Positions 1 through 15,063 of a stretch of DNA of 19,021 bases are shown here, in pieces. Source of the DNA: CAZGAH01 sp964523295 (GTDB lineage: Bacteria > Desulfobacterota > Desulfovibrionia > Desulfovibrionales > Desulfovibrionaceae). Both the position numbers and the translations under genes were made by a program. Below the pieces are notes generated by a model. The model made no database searches and was not told the DNA's origin. It saw only the letters and a list, made by a program, of their open reading frames with translations. The first letter of the stretch is position 1, and each line of letters opens with the position of its first letter. The stretch spans positions 1 through 19,021 of the forward strand of contig CAZGAH010000085.1 in assembly GCA_964523295.1 (NCBI GenBank), given 5' to 3'.

Positions 1-2
1 AC

Positions 3-80
3 TTCAAGATGGCGATCTACTTCTTTTGCGGCGGGCTGAACCTTTACCCGGCCCTAAGCAAAACCGAGGCCACCGACTGA
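3..80 (+). CDS. C-terminal end of an unidentified protein (partial)
   Basis: An open frame enters from the left edge and stops at TGA 78-80. The visible 25 residues include a hydrophobic, aromatic stretch (MAIYFFCGGLNLYPAL) followed by a short polar tail ending in TEATD. This could be the end of a membrane or hydrophobic protein, but there is too little to name a family. No T-rich terminator hairpin is obvious immediately after it. The call rests on one open frame and could be chance. Confidence 0.35.
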   Translation, partial: FKMAIYFFCGGLNLYPALSKTEATD

Positions 81-214
81 GAAGCCGGAAGGACCCGAAA
101 AAATATGGTTTCACTCCGTCTGTACTATTTTCAGAGGGGGAGTTCAGCATTTTTTGTAACTGGCTATCCTGGCTTACAATGTGATAGAGGACAAAATGGT
201 CCTGGCCGACACCC

Positions 215-242
215 TAAACCATCTCGACAAAACGGCCGATAA
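215..242 (+). promoter_or_regulatory. Sigma-28 (FliA)-type promoter in front of the flagellar rod-family gene
   Basis: GCCGATAA at 235-242 matches the full sigma-28 -10 consensus. TAAA at 215-218 matches the core of its -35 element. The spacer between them is 16 bases, one more than the usual 15. Transcription would begin near 249, giving a leader of about 23 bases that contains the AAGGAGG ribosome site at 259-265. The downstream gene is a flagellar rod-family gene, which fits. A weaker sigma-70-like pair (TTTTTG 151-156, TACAAT 175-180, spacer 18) also lies upstream. Confidence 0.55.
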
Positions 243-271
243 GCACTATATGGTAAGAAAGGAGGCCGGCC

Positions 272-655
272 ATGCGCGTTGATAACAACCTTTCCGCCCT
301 CTCGGCATTTGGCACCAGTCTGGCCGTCTCGGCGAATAATGTCGCCAACATAAACACCGAGGGCTTCAAGGCCAGTCAGGCGGCGCTGGAAACAGGGCCG
401 CAGGATCAGGGCGTGCGCGTCGCTGAAATCCGGCGCGACGAGTCGCCCGGGCCGCTGGTCCAGAGTCTGCAACGAGTCGAGGACCCGGACACCGGGCGCA
501 TCGATACGCAGTGGCAGTATGTCGAGGGCTCCAATACCGACCTGGCCCGCGAGACCGTGAATATGATCACGGCGCAGCGCGCATACGAGGCCAACATCGA
601 CGCGGCCAGGACCATGCTCGACGCCGAGGGGTCGCTGCTCAACGAAATCATCTAG
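272..655 (+). CDS. Flagellar basal-body rod-family protein (FlgC-like, short orphan)
   Basis: The 127-residue protein has the two halves of the flagellar rod/hook family. The N-terminal helix with the rod signature is at residues 21-33 (ANNVANINTEGFK). The C-terminal rod domain at about 84-125 carries the conserved NMITAQRAYEANI segment (97-109). Family members polymerise through these terminal helices into the axial rod or hook of the flagellum and are exported by the flagellar type III system. Length and layout fit FlgC best, but flgB, fliE and other rod genes are absent here, so it may be a FlgC-like paralogue rather than the main rod protein. The start is fixed by a strong AAGGAGG site six bases upstream. 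A sigma-28-type promoter precedes it, which would place it in the late flagellar class. A glycosyltransferase gene begins 14 bases after its stop. Confidence 0.85.
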   Translation: MRVDNNLSALSAFGTSLAVSANNVANINTEGFKASQAALETGPQDQGVRVAEIRRDESPGPLVQSLQRVEDPDTGRIDTQWQYVEGSNTDLARETVNMITAQRAYEANIDAARTMLDAEGSLLNEII

Positions 656-669
656 GACAGCACCTGCCG

Positions 670-1719
670 ATGCCGCCTTTTCCATCCGGGCCGTTGCGTA
701 TCGCGGTCTACTCCCTTGAGCTGACGGCCTATGCCTGCGCCCGTCTGCGCCTGATCCTTCCTGCGGCACGGGCAGCGGGGCAGATTGAACTGCTCTGGGC
801 CGTACGCAGCGATGGAACGGATTTCGCCATCGACGCCAGGCCGATCGATCAAGCCGACATCATTCTGTTTCAGCGCCAGTTTCCCCAACCCCTGACCCAA
901 CCGCTCGTCGATCAGGCCCTGCGCACGGGCAAACCCGTGGTCTACGACCTGGACGACCTGCTGCTGGAGCTGCCGCCCGAGCATCCCTTTGCCGCGCGCA
1001 TCCGCCCCAACCTGCCGCACATCCGCGACCTGCTGGCCGCGGCCACCGTGACCACGGTCTCCAGCCATACGCTTTGCCAGTCCCTGGAGGGGCTGGCGAC
1101 GCGCTTGCACGTATTACCCAACCTCCTTCCGGAGACGCTCTGGAAGCCCAGGCCACCGAAAACCGACGCCCCGGTCTGCATCGGCTACGCCGGCACCTCC
1201 TCTCACCTGCCCGATCTGGCCGGCGTGGAAGAGGCGCTGCTCGACATCGCGAACCGTCATGGTACGGTCGTACGCTTTCTCTTTTACGGCTGCGCCACGC
1301 CCCGGCTACGCGCCTTGCGTAACGCCGAAGTCCTGCCCTTCGACGCCGGCTACGAGGCCTATGCCCGACGGCTGTCCCGGCTGGGATTGCATATCGGCAT
1401 CGCCCCGCTCCACAACAGCGCCTTCAATCGCTGCAAGAGCGACGTCAAATGGCAGGAGTATTCCGCCTGCGAGGCCGCGGGCGCGTACGCTGCGCTTCCG
1501 CCCTACACCGAGGTTGTCGAGCACGGCGCGACCGGCATGCTCTGCGGCCCCTCGCCACAGGAATGGGTCGAGGCGCTGGAGCGCTTGATTGTCAGCCCCG
1601 CGTACCGTATGACCATCGCACGACAGGCCAGGGCCGCGGTGCTGGAACGTCGCGGACTGGCCCTGCGCGGCGCGTGCTTTGCCGAATTCTGGCGCAGCCT
1701 TGTCGAGCGCGGACAATAG
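670..1719 (+). CDS. Glycosyltransferase, GT4-like (GT-B fold)
   Basis: This 349-residue protein has a two-Rossmann (GT-B) layout. The N-terminal half holds a conserved VYDLDD segment (91-96) and a TVSSHTL stretch (128-135). The C-terminal half starts with the second Rossmann strand at IGYAGTSSHLPDL (171-183) and carries the nucleotide-sugar-binding region KSDVKWQEYSACEAAGAYAA (256-275), followed by PPYTEVVEHGATGML. That last pattern is typical of GT4 enzymes found in flagellin- or polysaccharide-modifying clusters; donor and acceptor are unknown. It is predicted to be cytoplasmic, with no signal peptide. I chose the ATG at 670 because it directly precedes the first Rossmann strand (LRIAVYSLEL). 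The in-frame extension upstream overlaps the flagellar gene and looks non-coding. Proximity to the rod-family gene suggests a link to flagellar or surface glycosylation, which is inference. Confidence 0.8.
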   Translation: MPPFPSGPLRIAVYSLELTAYACARLRLILPAARAAGQIELLWAVRSDGTDFAIDARPIDQADIILFQRQFPQPLTQPLVDQALRTGKPVVYDLDDLLLELPPEHPFAARIRPNLPHIRDLLAAATVTTVSSHTLCQSLEGLATRLHVLPNLLPETLWKPRPPKTDAPVCIGYAGTSSHLPDLAGVEEALLDIANRHGTVVRFLFYGCATPRLRALRNAEVLPFDAGYEAYARRLSRLGLHIGIAPLHNSAFNRCKSDVKWQEYSACEAAGAYAALPPYTEVVEHGATGMLCGPSPQEWVEALERLIVSPAYRMTIARQARAAVLERRGLALRGACFAEFWRSLVERGQ

Positions 1720-1722
1720 ATC

Positions 1723-2043
1723 ATGGCCTACGACGAAATACGCATATACGGCGAAATCGAGGGTATCGGCGCCGAGCACGACGCAACGCTGACGGCGCAG
1801 TTTCCGGAAATGCGCTTCACGCGCGCGGGCCGGACCGTGCAGCTCGAATTCGAGGGCGCCTTCTTTTTTATCGAGGATTATATCGAGGTCTTGCGTCCGC
1901 GGCTCGATGCCGACGCCAGCGGCCAGATCGATTACATCGACCATCACGCCTGGGAAATGCAGCGCTTCCGCTTTCAGGGCAACGACTGCACCTGCCGGAC
2001 GGTGAACCTGAACGACGTGCTCGAACGCTACAATCGCGAGTGA
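1723..2043 (+). CDS. Uncharacterised 106-residue protein
   Basis: I do not recognise the family. The gene starts three bases after the preceding glycosyltransferase stop, with a weak GCGGA site nine bases before the ATG, so it is probably translated from the same message. The protein is acidic and soluble, with no signal peptide or membrane segment. Alternating beta-like stretches (EIRIYGEIEGIG, RTVQLEFEGAFFFIEDYIEVL) come before a C-terminal part with IDYIDHHAWEM (69-79) and a CTC pair (C89, C91) just before a helical end. The His-His and Cys-x-Cys residues could bind a metal, but this is speculative. The codon choice looks like that of its neighbours, and the frame is intact. Confidence 0.75.
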   Translation: MAYDEIRIYGEIEGIGAEHDATLTAQFPEMRFTRAGRTVQLEFEGAFFFIEDYIEVLRPRLDADASGQIDYIDHHAWEMQRFRFQGNDCTCRTVNLNDVLERYNRE

Positions 2044-2085
2044 CGGAATCATCCGACCCCGGACCTCGTTCCGGACCAGGAACGT

Positions 2086-3960
2086 ATGCTGCAACCGGCC
2101 TTTCTGCCTCTTTGCCGGGCCGAGCTGGATCGGTCGGGCTGGGACGCCATCGACGTCCTGTTCGTCACGGGCGACGCCTACGTCGATCACCCGGCCTTCG
2201 GTGTGGCCCTGCTCGGCCGCTGGCTCGTGGATCATGGCTTCCGCGTGGGCATTGTCGCCCAGCCCCGCTGGGACAGACTCGACGACATCCTGGCCCTGGG
2301 GCGACCCCGGCTGTTCGCGGGCGTGACCGCGGGCGCGCTTGACTCGCAACTCGCTCACTATACGGCATTCCGGAAACGGCGGAGCGACGACGCCTACACG
2401 CCGGGCGGTCGCACCGGCGCTCGCCCCAACCGCGCCTGCGTCGTCTATGCCAACCTGGTCCGACGCGCGTTTCCGGGGCTGCCCATCGTCCTGGGCGGCA
2501 TCGAGGCCTCGCTGCGCCGGGTCGCCCATTACGACTTCTGGAAGGACTCCCTGCGCCGTTCCATCCTGCTCGACAGCAAGGCGGACGCCGTGCTCTACGG
2601 CATGGCCGAGGCATCCGTCCTGGCCCTGGCCCGGCTGCTCCGGCGGACGGCAGACCTCCTGCCCGACAACACGCCCGTGGCTCGCCCGTCCGCCGCCGCG
2701 TACGCGACAATCCCGGGCGTAGCCTTTGCCGGCAGCCTGACGGACGTGCCGGACGGAGCGACAGTATTCACGCTGCCGGGTTATGAAGACATTCTGGCCG
2801 AGCCGGCCGCGCTGATCCGGGCCACCAGGCTGATGGAGCGACAGATTCAGCATGGCGAGGCCTGGGCCGTGCAGCCCTGCGGCGAGCGCGCCGTGCTCCT
2901 GACGCCGCCCGGCCCCGGACTGGATCAAGACGAACTCGACCGGCTCTACGCACTTCCCTACGCGCGCGCCGCGCATCCCGCGTATACGAAACCGATTCCG
3001 GCGCTGGAGATGCTCCACACGAGCATAACGACCCATCGCGGCTGCGGGGGAGGCTGCTCCTTCTGCACCCTGGCCCTGCATCAGGGACGACGCATCCGCT
3101 CGCGCAGCGCGTCGTCGATACTCGACGAGGTCCGGACCCTGAGCCGACAGACGGGCTTCTCGGGCAGCCTCAGCGACGTCGGCGGTCCAAGTGCGAATAT
3201 GTGGAACGGCCGCTGCACGGCCGAGACGACTGAGTGCAAGCGCAGCAGCTGCCTGACACCGCGGCCTTGCCCCCACTTTCAGGTGGACCAGCAGGCGATT
3301 CTGGCGCTGCTCCGCGACATCGCCCGCGCGCCCGGCGTCCGGCACGTCCGCGTGGCCAGCGGCCTGCGCTTTGATCTGGCCATGAGCGATCCCGCTTTTC
3401 TGACAGGCCTGATTCAGGACTTCGTCGGCGGGCAGCTCAAGGTCGCGCCCGAGCACAGCAGTGAGCGGGTGCTGCGTCTGATGCGCAAGCCATTGTTCGC
3501 CGTTTTCGAGTCCTTTCTCCGTGAGTTCACCCGCCTGTCCGCCATGGCCGGCAAGCAACAGTATCTCGTCCCCTATCTGATGAGCGCCTTTCCCGGGTGT
3601 ACGCAGGCGGACATGGACGCCCTCGCCGCCTGGTTCCGCGAACGCGGCTGGCAACCTCGTCAGGCGCAGTGCTTCATTCCCTTGCCAGGCACCATGGCGG
3701 CTGCCATGTTCTACGCCCGCGCGGATGAATCCGGCCGCCCGCTGTACGTAGCGCGCAGCGACGCCGAACGTCTGAAGCAGCACTATACCCTTGTGCCCGC
3801 CAATGACGACCTCGCTGCGCCGGGACCACGACCGCCCGGGCTGCGAACGAATACAGCCCCTTCGCCGGGACAGGCGAACAGGCACAACGGCACAGGGCCG
3901 GGCATGAGGCCGGAACGAAAACCGCCGCGCAATCGCAAGGGCAGAACACGACGTCCATGA
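2086..3960 (+). CDS. YgiQ-family radical SAM protein
   Basis: This 624-residue protein has the YgiQ architecture. An N-terminal domain (about 1-300) opens with DVLFVTGDAYVDHPAFG (23-39) and includes IVLGGIEASLRRVAHYDFW (134-152). The radical SAM core (about 305-560) has the cluster motif C320-x3-C324-x2-C327, which should hold a [4Fe-4S] cluster that cleaves S-adenosylmethionine. Further family segments are GGPSANMWN, KVAPEHSSERVLRLM and the QCFIPLPGTMAAAMFYAR region. The reaction of this family is not established. The last 45 or so residues are a low-complexity, Pro/Arg-rich basic tail. The start has AGGA just upstream at about 2078-2081 and follows the previous gene by 42 bases. Family assignment is firm; the substrate is unknown. 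Confidence 0.93.
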   Translation: MLQPAFLPLCRAELDRSGWDAIDVLFVTGDAYVDHPAFGVALLGRWLVDHGFRVGIVAQPRWDRLDDILALGRPRLFAGVTAGALDSQLAHYTAFRKRRSDDAYTPGGRTGARPNRACVVYANLVRRAFPGLPIVLGGIEASLRRVAHYDFWKDSLRRSILLDSKADAVLYGMAEASVLALARLLRRTADLLPDNTPVARPSAAAYATIPGVAFAGSLTDVPDGATVFTLPGYEDILAEPAALIRATRLMERQIQHGEAWAVQPCGERAVLLTPPGPGLDQDELDRLYALPYARAAHPAYTKPIPALEMLHTSITTHRGCGGGCSFCTLALHQGRRIRSRSASSILDEVRTLSRQTGFSGSLSDVGGPSANMWNGRCTAETTECKRSSCLTPRPCPHFQVDQQAILALLRDIARAPGVRHVRVASGLRFDLAMSDPAFLTGLIQDFVGGQLKVAPEHSSERVLRLMRKPLFAVFESFLREFTRLSAMAGKQQYLVPYLMSAFPGCTQADMDALAAWFRERGWQPRQAQCFIPLPGTMAAAMFYARADESGRPLYVARSDAERLKQHYTLVPANDDLAAPGPRPPGLRTNTAPSPGQANRHNGTGPGMRPERKPPRNRKGRTRRP

Positions 3961-4048
3961 GACCTGGCTCCGTAGCCCCTGCCGGACGTCTCCTGAGCCC
4001 GCGCGCCTGGCGGATATGACGACACGCCCGAGTCACGTTGCGCCAACC

Positions 4049-5194
4049 ATGAACATCGTACACCTTGGCAAATATTACCCGCCGGTCCCCGGCGGCATCG
4101 AGACCTTCGTTGGCGATCTGGCCCGGGAGCAGCGCCGTCGGGGGCATATCGTCACGGTGCTGGCGCATCAGCATCGCCCCGGTTTGCCGGGCACGCGTAC
4201 GCTTGAGGCGGGCGTTACCGTGATCCGGGCGAGGATACTGGCCGAGCTGGCCTGCGCCCCGCTCAGTCCCGTATTTCCATTTCTTTTAAGCCGGGAATTA
4301 CGCCGCCTGCGTCCGGACTTGCTCCACGTACACCTGCCCAATGTCTCGGCCCTGAGCTGTCTGCTGTGGCGACGTCTTCCGCCGCTGGTGTTGCATTGGC
4401 ACGCCGATATCGGAACGACGCGCACGCCGGCCGTCGCCAGACTCTCTCCGCTCTACCGCCTGGCCGAGCGCCTGCTGCTCGCGCGGGCCGCAGCCGTGAT
4501 TGTCACGTCGCCGCCGGCATTGACCGCCTGCCCTGCCCTTGTGCCCGTGGCGTACAAGTGCCGCGTGATTCCCCTTGGCCTGGACTTCCGCCGCATCGTG
4601 CCTTCAGACGCCGCTTCGGCCGGAGAGTCGCCCCGCGTACCAGCGGATGCGCGGCCCATGGTGCTCTCTGCTGGTCGCTTCACCACCTACAAGGGCATGG
4701 AGATCATCGCGCAGGCAGCGACGCGGTTACCGCAGGCGTGCTTCGTGCTTGCAGGCAACGGACCACGGCGTCCGCAGGTGCTGGAACTGGTACGCCGACT
4801 TGGTCTGGAGGACCGGGTCTTTCTGCCGGGATATGTGGACGCGTCGACGCTGGCCGATCTCTATCGACGCTGCGCCCTGTTCTGCCTGGCCTCGACCGAA
4901 GCTGCCGAGGCCTTCGGGCTTGTGCAGCTGGAGGCCATGGCCTGGGGCCGCGCCATCGTAAGCACTCGGCTGGAGGGCTCGGGCGTGAGTTGGGTGAACG
5001 AACACGGACGAACGGGCCTGGTCGTCCCGCCGGGCGACCCGGAGGCGCTGGCCAAGGCCTTGGGCGAGCTGTTGGGGGATGCGCAGCGACGCCAGGCTAT
5101 GGGCCTGGCCGGGCAGGCCAAGTTCGCAGCCTCGTTCCGCATCGAACACGTGGCGGAATCACTCGACGCGCTGTACGCGGAGCATGTCCGGTAG
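4049..5194 (+). CDS. Glycosyltransferase, GT4 family
   Basis: The 381-residue protein is a typical GT4 retaining glycosyltransferase. The acceptor-side loop PPVPGGIETFV is at 11-21 and HVHLPN at 93-98. The second Rossmann domain starts at VLSAGRFTTYKGMEII (205-220), and the donor-binding EX7E motif is at E287/E295 within EAFGLVQLEAMAWG. It would transfer a sugar from a nucleotide-sugar to a lipid-linked or polysaccharide acceptor at the cytoplasmic face of the membrane; the specific sugar is unknown. The ATG at 4049 begins directly at the first Rossmann strand (MNIVHLGKYY), as in family members. An in-frame ATG at 4016 would add eleven residues, and neither start has a clear ribosome site. 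It lies 88 bases after the YgiQ-family gene and converges on the DUF4390 gene, 68 bases away. Confidence 0.88.
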   Translation: MNIVHLGKYYPPVPGGIETFVGDLAREQRRRGHIVTVLAHQHRPGLPGTRTLEAGVTVIRARILAELACAPLSPVFPFLLSRELRRLRPDLLHVHLPNVSALSCLLWRRLPPLVLHWHADIGTTRTPAVARLSPLYRLAERLLLARAAAVIVTSPPALTACPALVPVAYKCRVIPLGLDFRRIVPSDAASAGESPRVPADARPMVLSAGRFTTYKGMEIIAQAATRLPQACFVLAGNGPRRPQVLELVRRLGLEDRVFLPGYVDASTLADLYRRCALFCLASTEAAEAFGLVQLEAMAWGRAIVSTRLEGSGVSWVNEHGRTGLVVPPGDPEALAKALGELLGDAQRRQAMGLAGQAKFAASFRIEHVAESLDALYAEHVR

Positions 5195-5262
5195 CCGTCC
5201 GCGCTGCCCGTCCTGCCGGGCGATGCCGGAGGCGGACAGGGCGAGGCGGGCTGGCGACCGCG

Positions 5263-5859
5263 TCAATAGGTGAAGGACATGCGGTAATCGGCCCGAGGCG
5301 CCGCTTCCCATTCCTTGAAGAACAGCGTGTAGCGCATCCAGGCCGGGATATCGGTCTGTCGGAGCGAGACCGAAAGCGCGATGACGTATTCCTGCCCGTG
5401 GACAAGCTGGGCAAAGGGGCCAAGATTCATGTAGATATGGGCCCAGCCTCTGTTGAGCAGGGCCACAAGACTGCTATCCCGGAGCGGGGCGTATCCGGGA
5501 AGTTCCAGAACAAATTCCCTGGTCACCGGGTCTCCGCGCAGCTTCAGCCAGAGATTGCTCACGGTGAGCACCTCGTCGAGCCAGTAACCACGCTTGTGCC
5601 GCAGTTCGGCGTTACAGTCCAGGGCCAGCAAAACGCCCTGCTGCAGCATGGTTTCGATTTCTTGCGCGCCTTCCAGACGCAGACTGAAATGAAGGGCGAT
5701 GTCGCTGCCCTGGCTGTCGAGGACGAGATTGCTCAGGACCAGCTGCTGCGCCAGGGCAGGCGTGCCGCCGAGGCACACGCACAGCACCGCTGCCACGACG
5801 AGCAGGCGGAGCCGGGCGGCTCGGGGGATGGTGGCAGCCAGGCCAGCGAAAGTATTCAT
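5263..5859 (-). CDS. DUF4390 domain protein, secreted
   Basis: The 198-residue product starts with a signal peptide: basic n-region, hydrophobic core LRLLVVAAVLCVCLGG (about 17-32), and a cleavage site after ALA at residue 37. The mature part resembles DUF4390 proteins, which in Desulfovibrio-type genomes often sit next to the rpoBC or sensor-kinase genes. Visible segments are LALDCNAELRHKRGYWLDEVLT, then REFVLELPGY, and a C-terminal WMRYTLFFKEWEAAPRADYRMSF. The function is unknown; the location should be periplasmic. I chose the ATG at 5857-5859 because GAGG lies about eleven bases upstream and the signal peptide begins there. An in-frame ATG at 5878-5880 would add seven residues. Reading further upstream crosses the promoter and terminator, so the longer frame is not credible. 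Confidence 0.82.
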   Translation of the reverse strand: MNTFAGLAATIPRAARLRLLVVAAVLCVCLGGTPALAQQLVLSNLVLDSQGSDIALHFSLRLEGAQEIETMLQQGVLLALDCNAELRHKRGYWLDEVLTVSNLWLKLRGDPVTREFVLELPGYAPLRDSSLVALLNRGWAHIYMNLGPFAQLVHGQEYVIALSVSLRQTDIPAWMRYTLFFKEWEAAPRADYRMSFTY

Positions 5860-5958
5860 GAACACGTCGTCCTCATCCATGGTTGCGCGAAGACCCCGCA
5901 GCTGACGGTCTGTGGCCTTTGGGCGAGGGGAGTATCCACCCTGCGCGTCTTCATGCGC

Positions 5959-5987
5959 AGTATCCCTTTTTTTGGCGCGTTTGGCAA
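5959..5987 (-). promoter_or_regulatory. Sigma-70-type promoter for the DUF4390 gene
   Basis: On the - strand TTGCCA (5982-5987) and GATACT (5959-5964) are separated by exactly 17 bases, giving five of six and four of six consensus matches. The pair sits between the terminator behind rpoC and the DUF4390 start codon, leaving a leader of roughly 95 bases. An A-rich run lies in the spacer. This is a sensible place for an independent promoter, because the terminator should block readthrough from rpoC. Confidence 0.5.
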
Positions 5988-6048
5988 AGGGTGCGTCAGG
6001 CCGGCACCACGCAGGCAGAGCTGAACGACGCGGCCAGCCGCAGGACGG

Positions 6049-6084
6049 AAAACGAACGGCCCTTGTCCGGGCAAGGGCCGTTCG
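6049..6084 (-). terminator. Rho-independent terminator after rpoC
   Basis: A perfect 13-bp stem (arms 6053-6065 and 6072-6084) with a six-base loop is followed on the - strand by TTTTCC (TTTT is the complement of the A run 6049-6052). It starts 61 bases after the rpoC stop codon and would end the ribosomal protein/RNA polymerase transcript. No better terminator is visible between rpoC and the DUF4390 gene. Confidence 0.9.
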
Positions 6085-6145
6085 CAAGCGGTTATCCGAT
6101 CGTCCGCACTCTCTGCCAGGGCGCCTGAGGTCCAGGCGTTGCGAA

Positions 6146-10306
<4,161 letters not shown>

Positions 10307-10382
10307 AGTGCTACCCCATGCGTTGTCGTTTGGTTTACAGCGTCGGCAATACAGCCGGCCGATGCGTTACTGCAGGAAGGCA

Positions 10383-10392
10383 NNNNNNNNNN
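10383..10392. other. Assembly gap (ten Ns) in the rpoB-rpoC spacer
   Basis: Ten consecutive Ns interrupt the non-coding spacer between the rpoB stop and the rpoC start, so the true length of that spacer is unknown. The left arm of a perfect inverted repeat touches the gap at 10393. Both flanking genes are intact, so the gap does not damage a coding region. Confidence 0.99.
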
Positions 10393-10454
10393 GCTCAGGG
10401 CTATTGACGCCGTGCGCATCCGAGCCTCGGGCCAGTGTCCGGATGCGCACGGCG

Positions 10455-10469
<15 letters not shown>
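10393..10469. repeat. 30-bp perfect inverted repeat beside the assembly gap
   Basis: Arms 10393-10422 and 10440-10469 are exact reverse complements with a 17-base loop. The right arm contains the last five codons of rpoB including the stop, so the left arm is an inverted copy of the rpoB 3' end. If real, the transcript would form a very stable hairpin directly after rpoB. No T-run is visible, so it is not a clear terminator. Because it abuts the N run, a fold-back assembly or amplification artefact is at least as likely. Confidence 0.9.
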
Positions 10470-14567
<4,098 letters not shown>

Positions 14568-15007
14568 GTTTTCCCCTATGGAAAGAGGTTGAGCCGGCCG
14601 ATAAGGGGCGGGACATCACCACCGAAGTCAAACGGCCGTCAGCGAAGGACAACGGGAGGCACGTGCCGGCCTCGCCGTATTATATGCATACAGACCGGGT
14701 GCGTCCTGAGCACAGCGACAAGGCGGAAATCGCCGGGGAGCTGAGCCCCCTGGCGCCGCGGTATCGGCGGCAGGACACCTTCCGATGTGGAAATTCCGTA
14801 TATGGGCATGGGCATCGGATCCGTTGCGGAGCTTGCCCCCCTCCGTTTTGGGGATAGCGCCACCGCGACGACGTAAGAACGGCTCGATGGTTGCGCCATG
14901 CGCAGTGTGCCCCTTTGATGGTCGTTACGATACTGATGCAAGGTATTGCCGGACAGTTCGTCTCGTGATCCATAACCGCGCTTCGGACTGACCAGAAGCA
15001 CGGCGTA
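14568..15007 (-). other. Long non-coding part of the rplL-rpoB spacer
   Basis: About 440 bases before rpoB contain no convincing gene. Open frames here lack ribosome sites and protein-like composition. Visible items are a possible -10 box (14679-14684), a short hairpin with GGGG/CCCC arms around 14736-14750, and the rpoB ribosome site AGGGG just before 14567. The region probably acts as an untranslated leader within the operon. Confidence 0.6.
14679..14684 (-). promoter_or_regulatory. Possible internal promoter -10 box ahead of rpoB
   Basis: A perfect TATAAT occurs on the - strand about 112 bases before the rpoB start, inside an otherwise GC-rich spacer. No good TTGACA lies 16-18 bases upstream (AGGACG or CAGGAC instead), and the upstream TG is offset by one base from a standard extended -10. 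It could be a weak internal promoter or an AT-rich accident. Confidence 0.3.
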
Positions 15008-15038
15008 GCGCCGGGGCTGCAGCAGACAGCCCCGGCGC
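15008..15038 (-). promoter_or_regulatory. Strong hairpin after rplL, likely attenuator or processing site
   Basis: A perfect 12-bp GC-rich stem (arms 15008-15019 and 15027-15038) with a seven-base loop begins 25 bases after the rplL stop. It is not followed by a T-run on the - strand, so it should not be an efficient terminator. In Escherichia coli the rplL-rpoB gap holds a partial attenuator and an RNase III site that lower rpoBC expression relative to the ribosomal proteins; a comparable role here is inference. Confidence 0.6.
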
Positions 15039-15063
15039 CGGGTGCGACACGTCGCGCTGGCGA

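Noticed and set aside
161..200. Possible sigma-54 promoter from repeated TGGC in the flagellar gene leader
   Set aside because: No GG and GC pair with the required ten-base spacing is present; the sigma-28-type motif fits better.
1306..3885. Open frame of 859 codons on the - strand opposite the glycosyltransferase, small protein and YgiQ-family genes
   Set aside because: Its composition is a shadow of the + strand genes, it spans three real genes and has no recognisable domains.
5195..5262. GC-rich short hairpin (GCCCG/CGGGC) in the convergent gap
   Set aside because: Only a five-pair stem and no T-run on either strand, so I do not call a terminator.
4366..6024. Long + strand frame overlapping the second glycosyltransferase and the DUF4390 gene
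   Set aside because: It is out of frame with the conserved GT4 motifs, runs antisense through the DUF4390 gene and crosses the convergent junction.
14639..15001. 120-codon frame on the - strand in the rplL-rpoB spacer
   Set aside because: It has no ribosome site and irregular, basic composition, and it overlaps the putative -10 box; a regulatory spacer is the simpler view.
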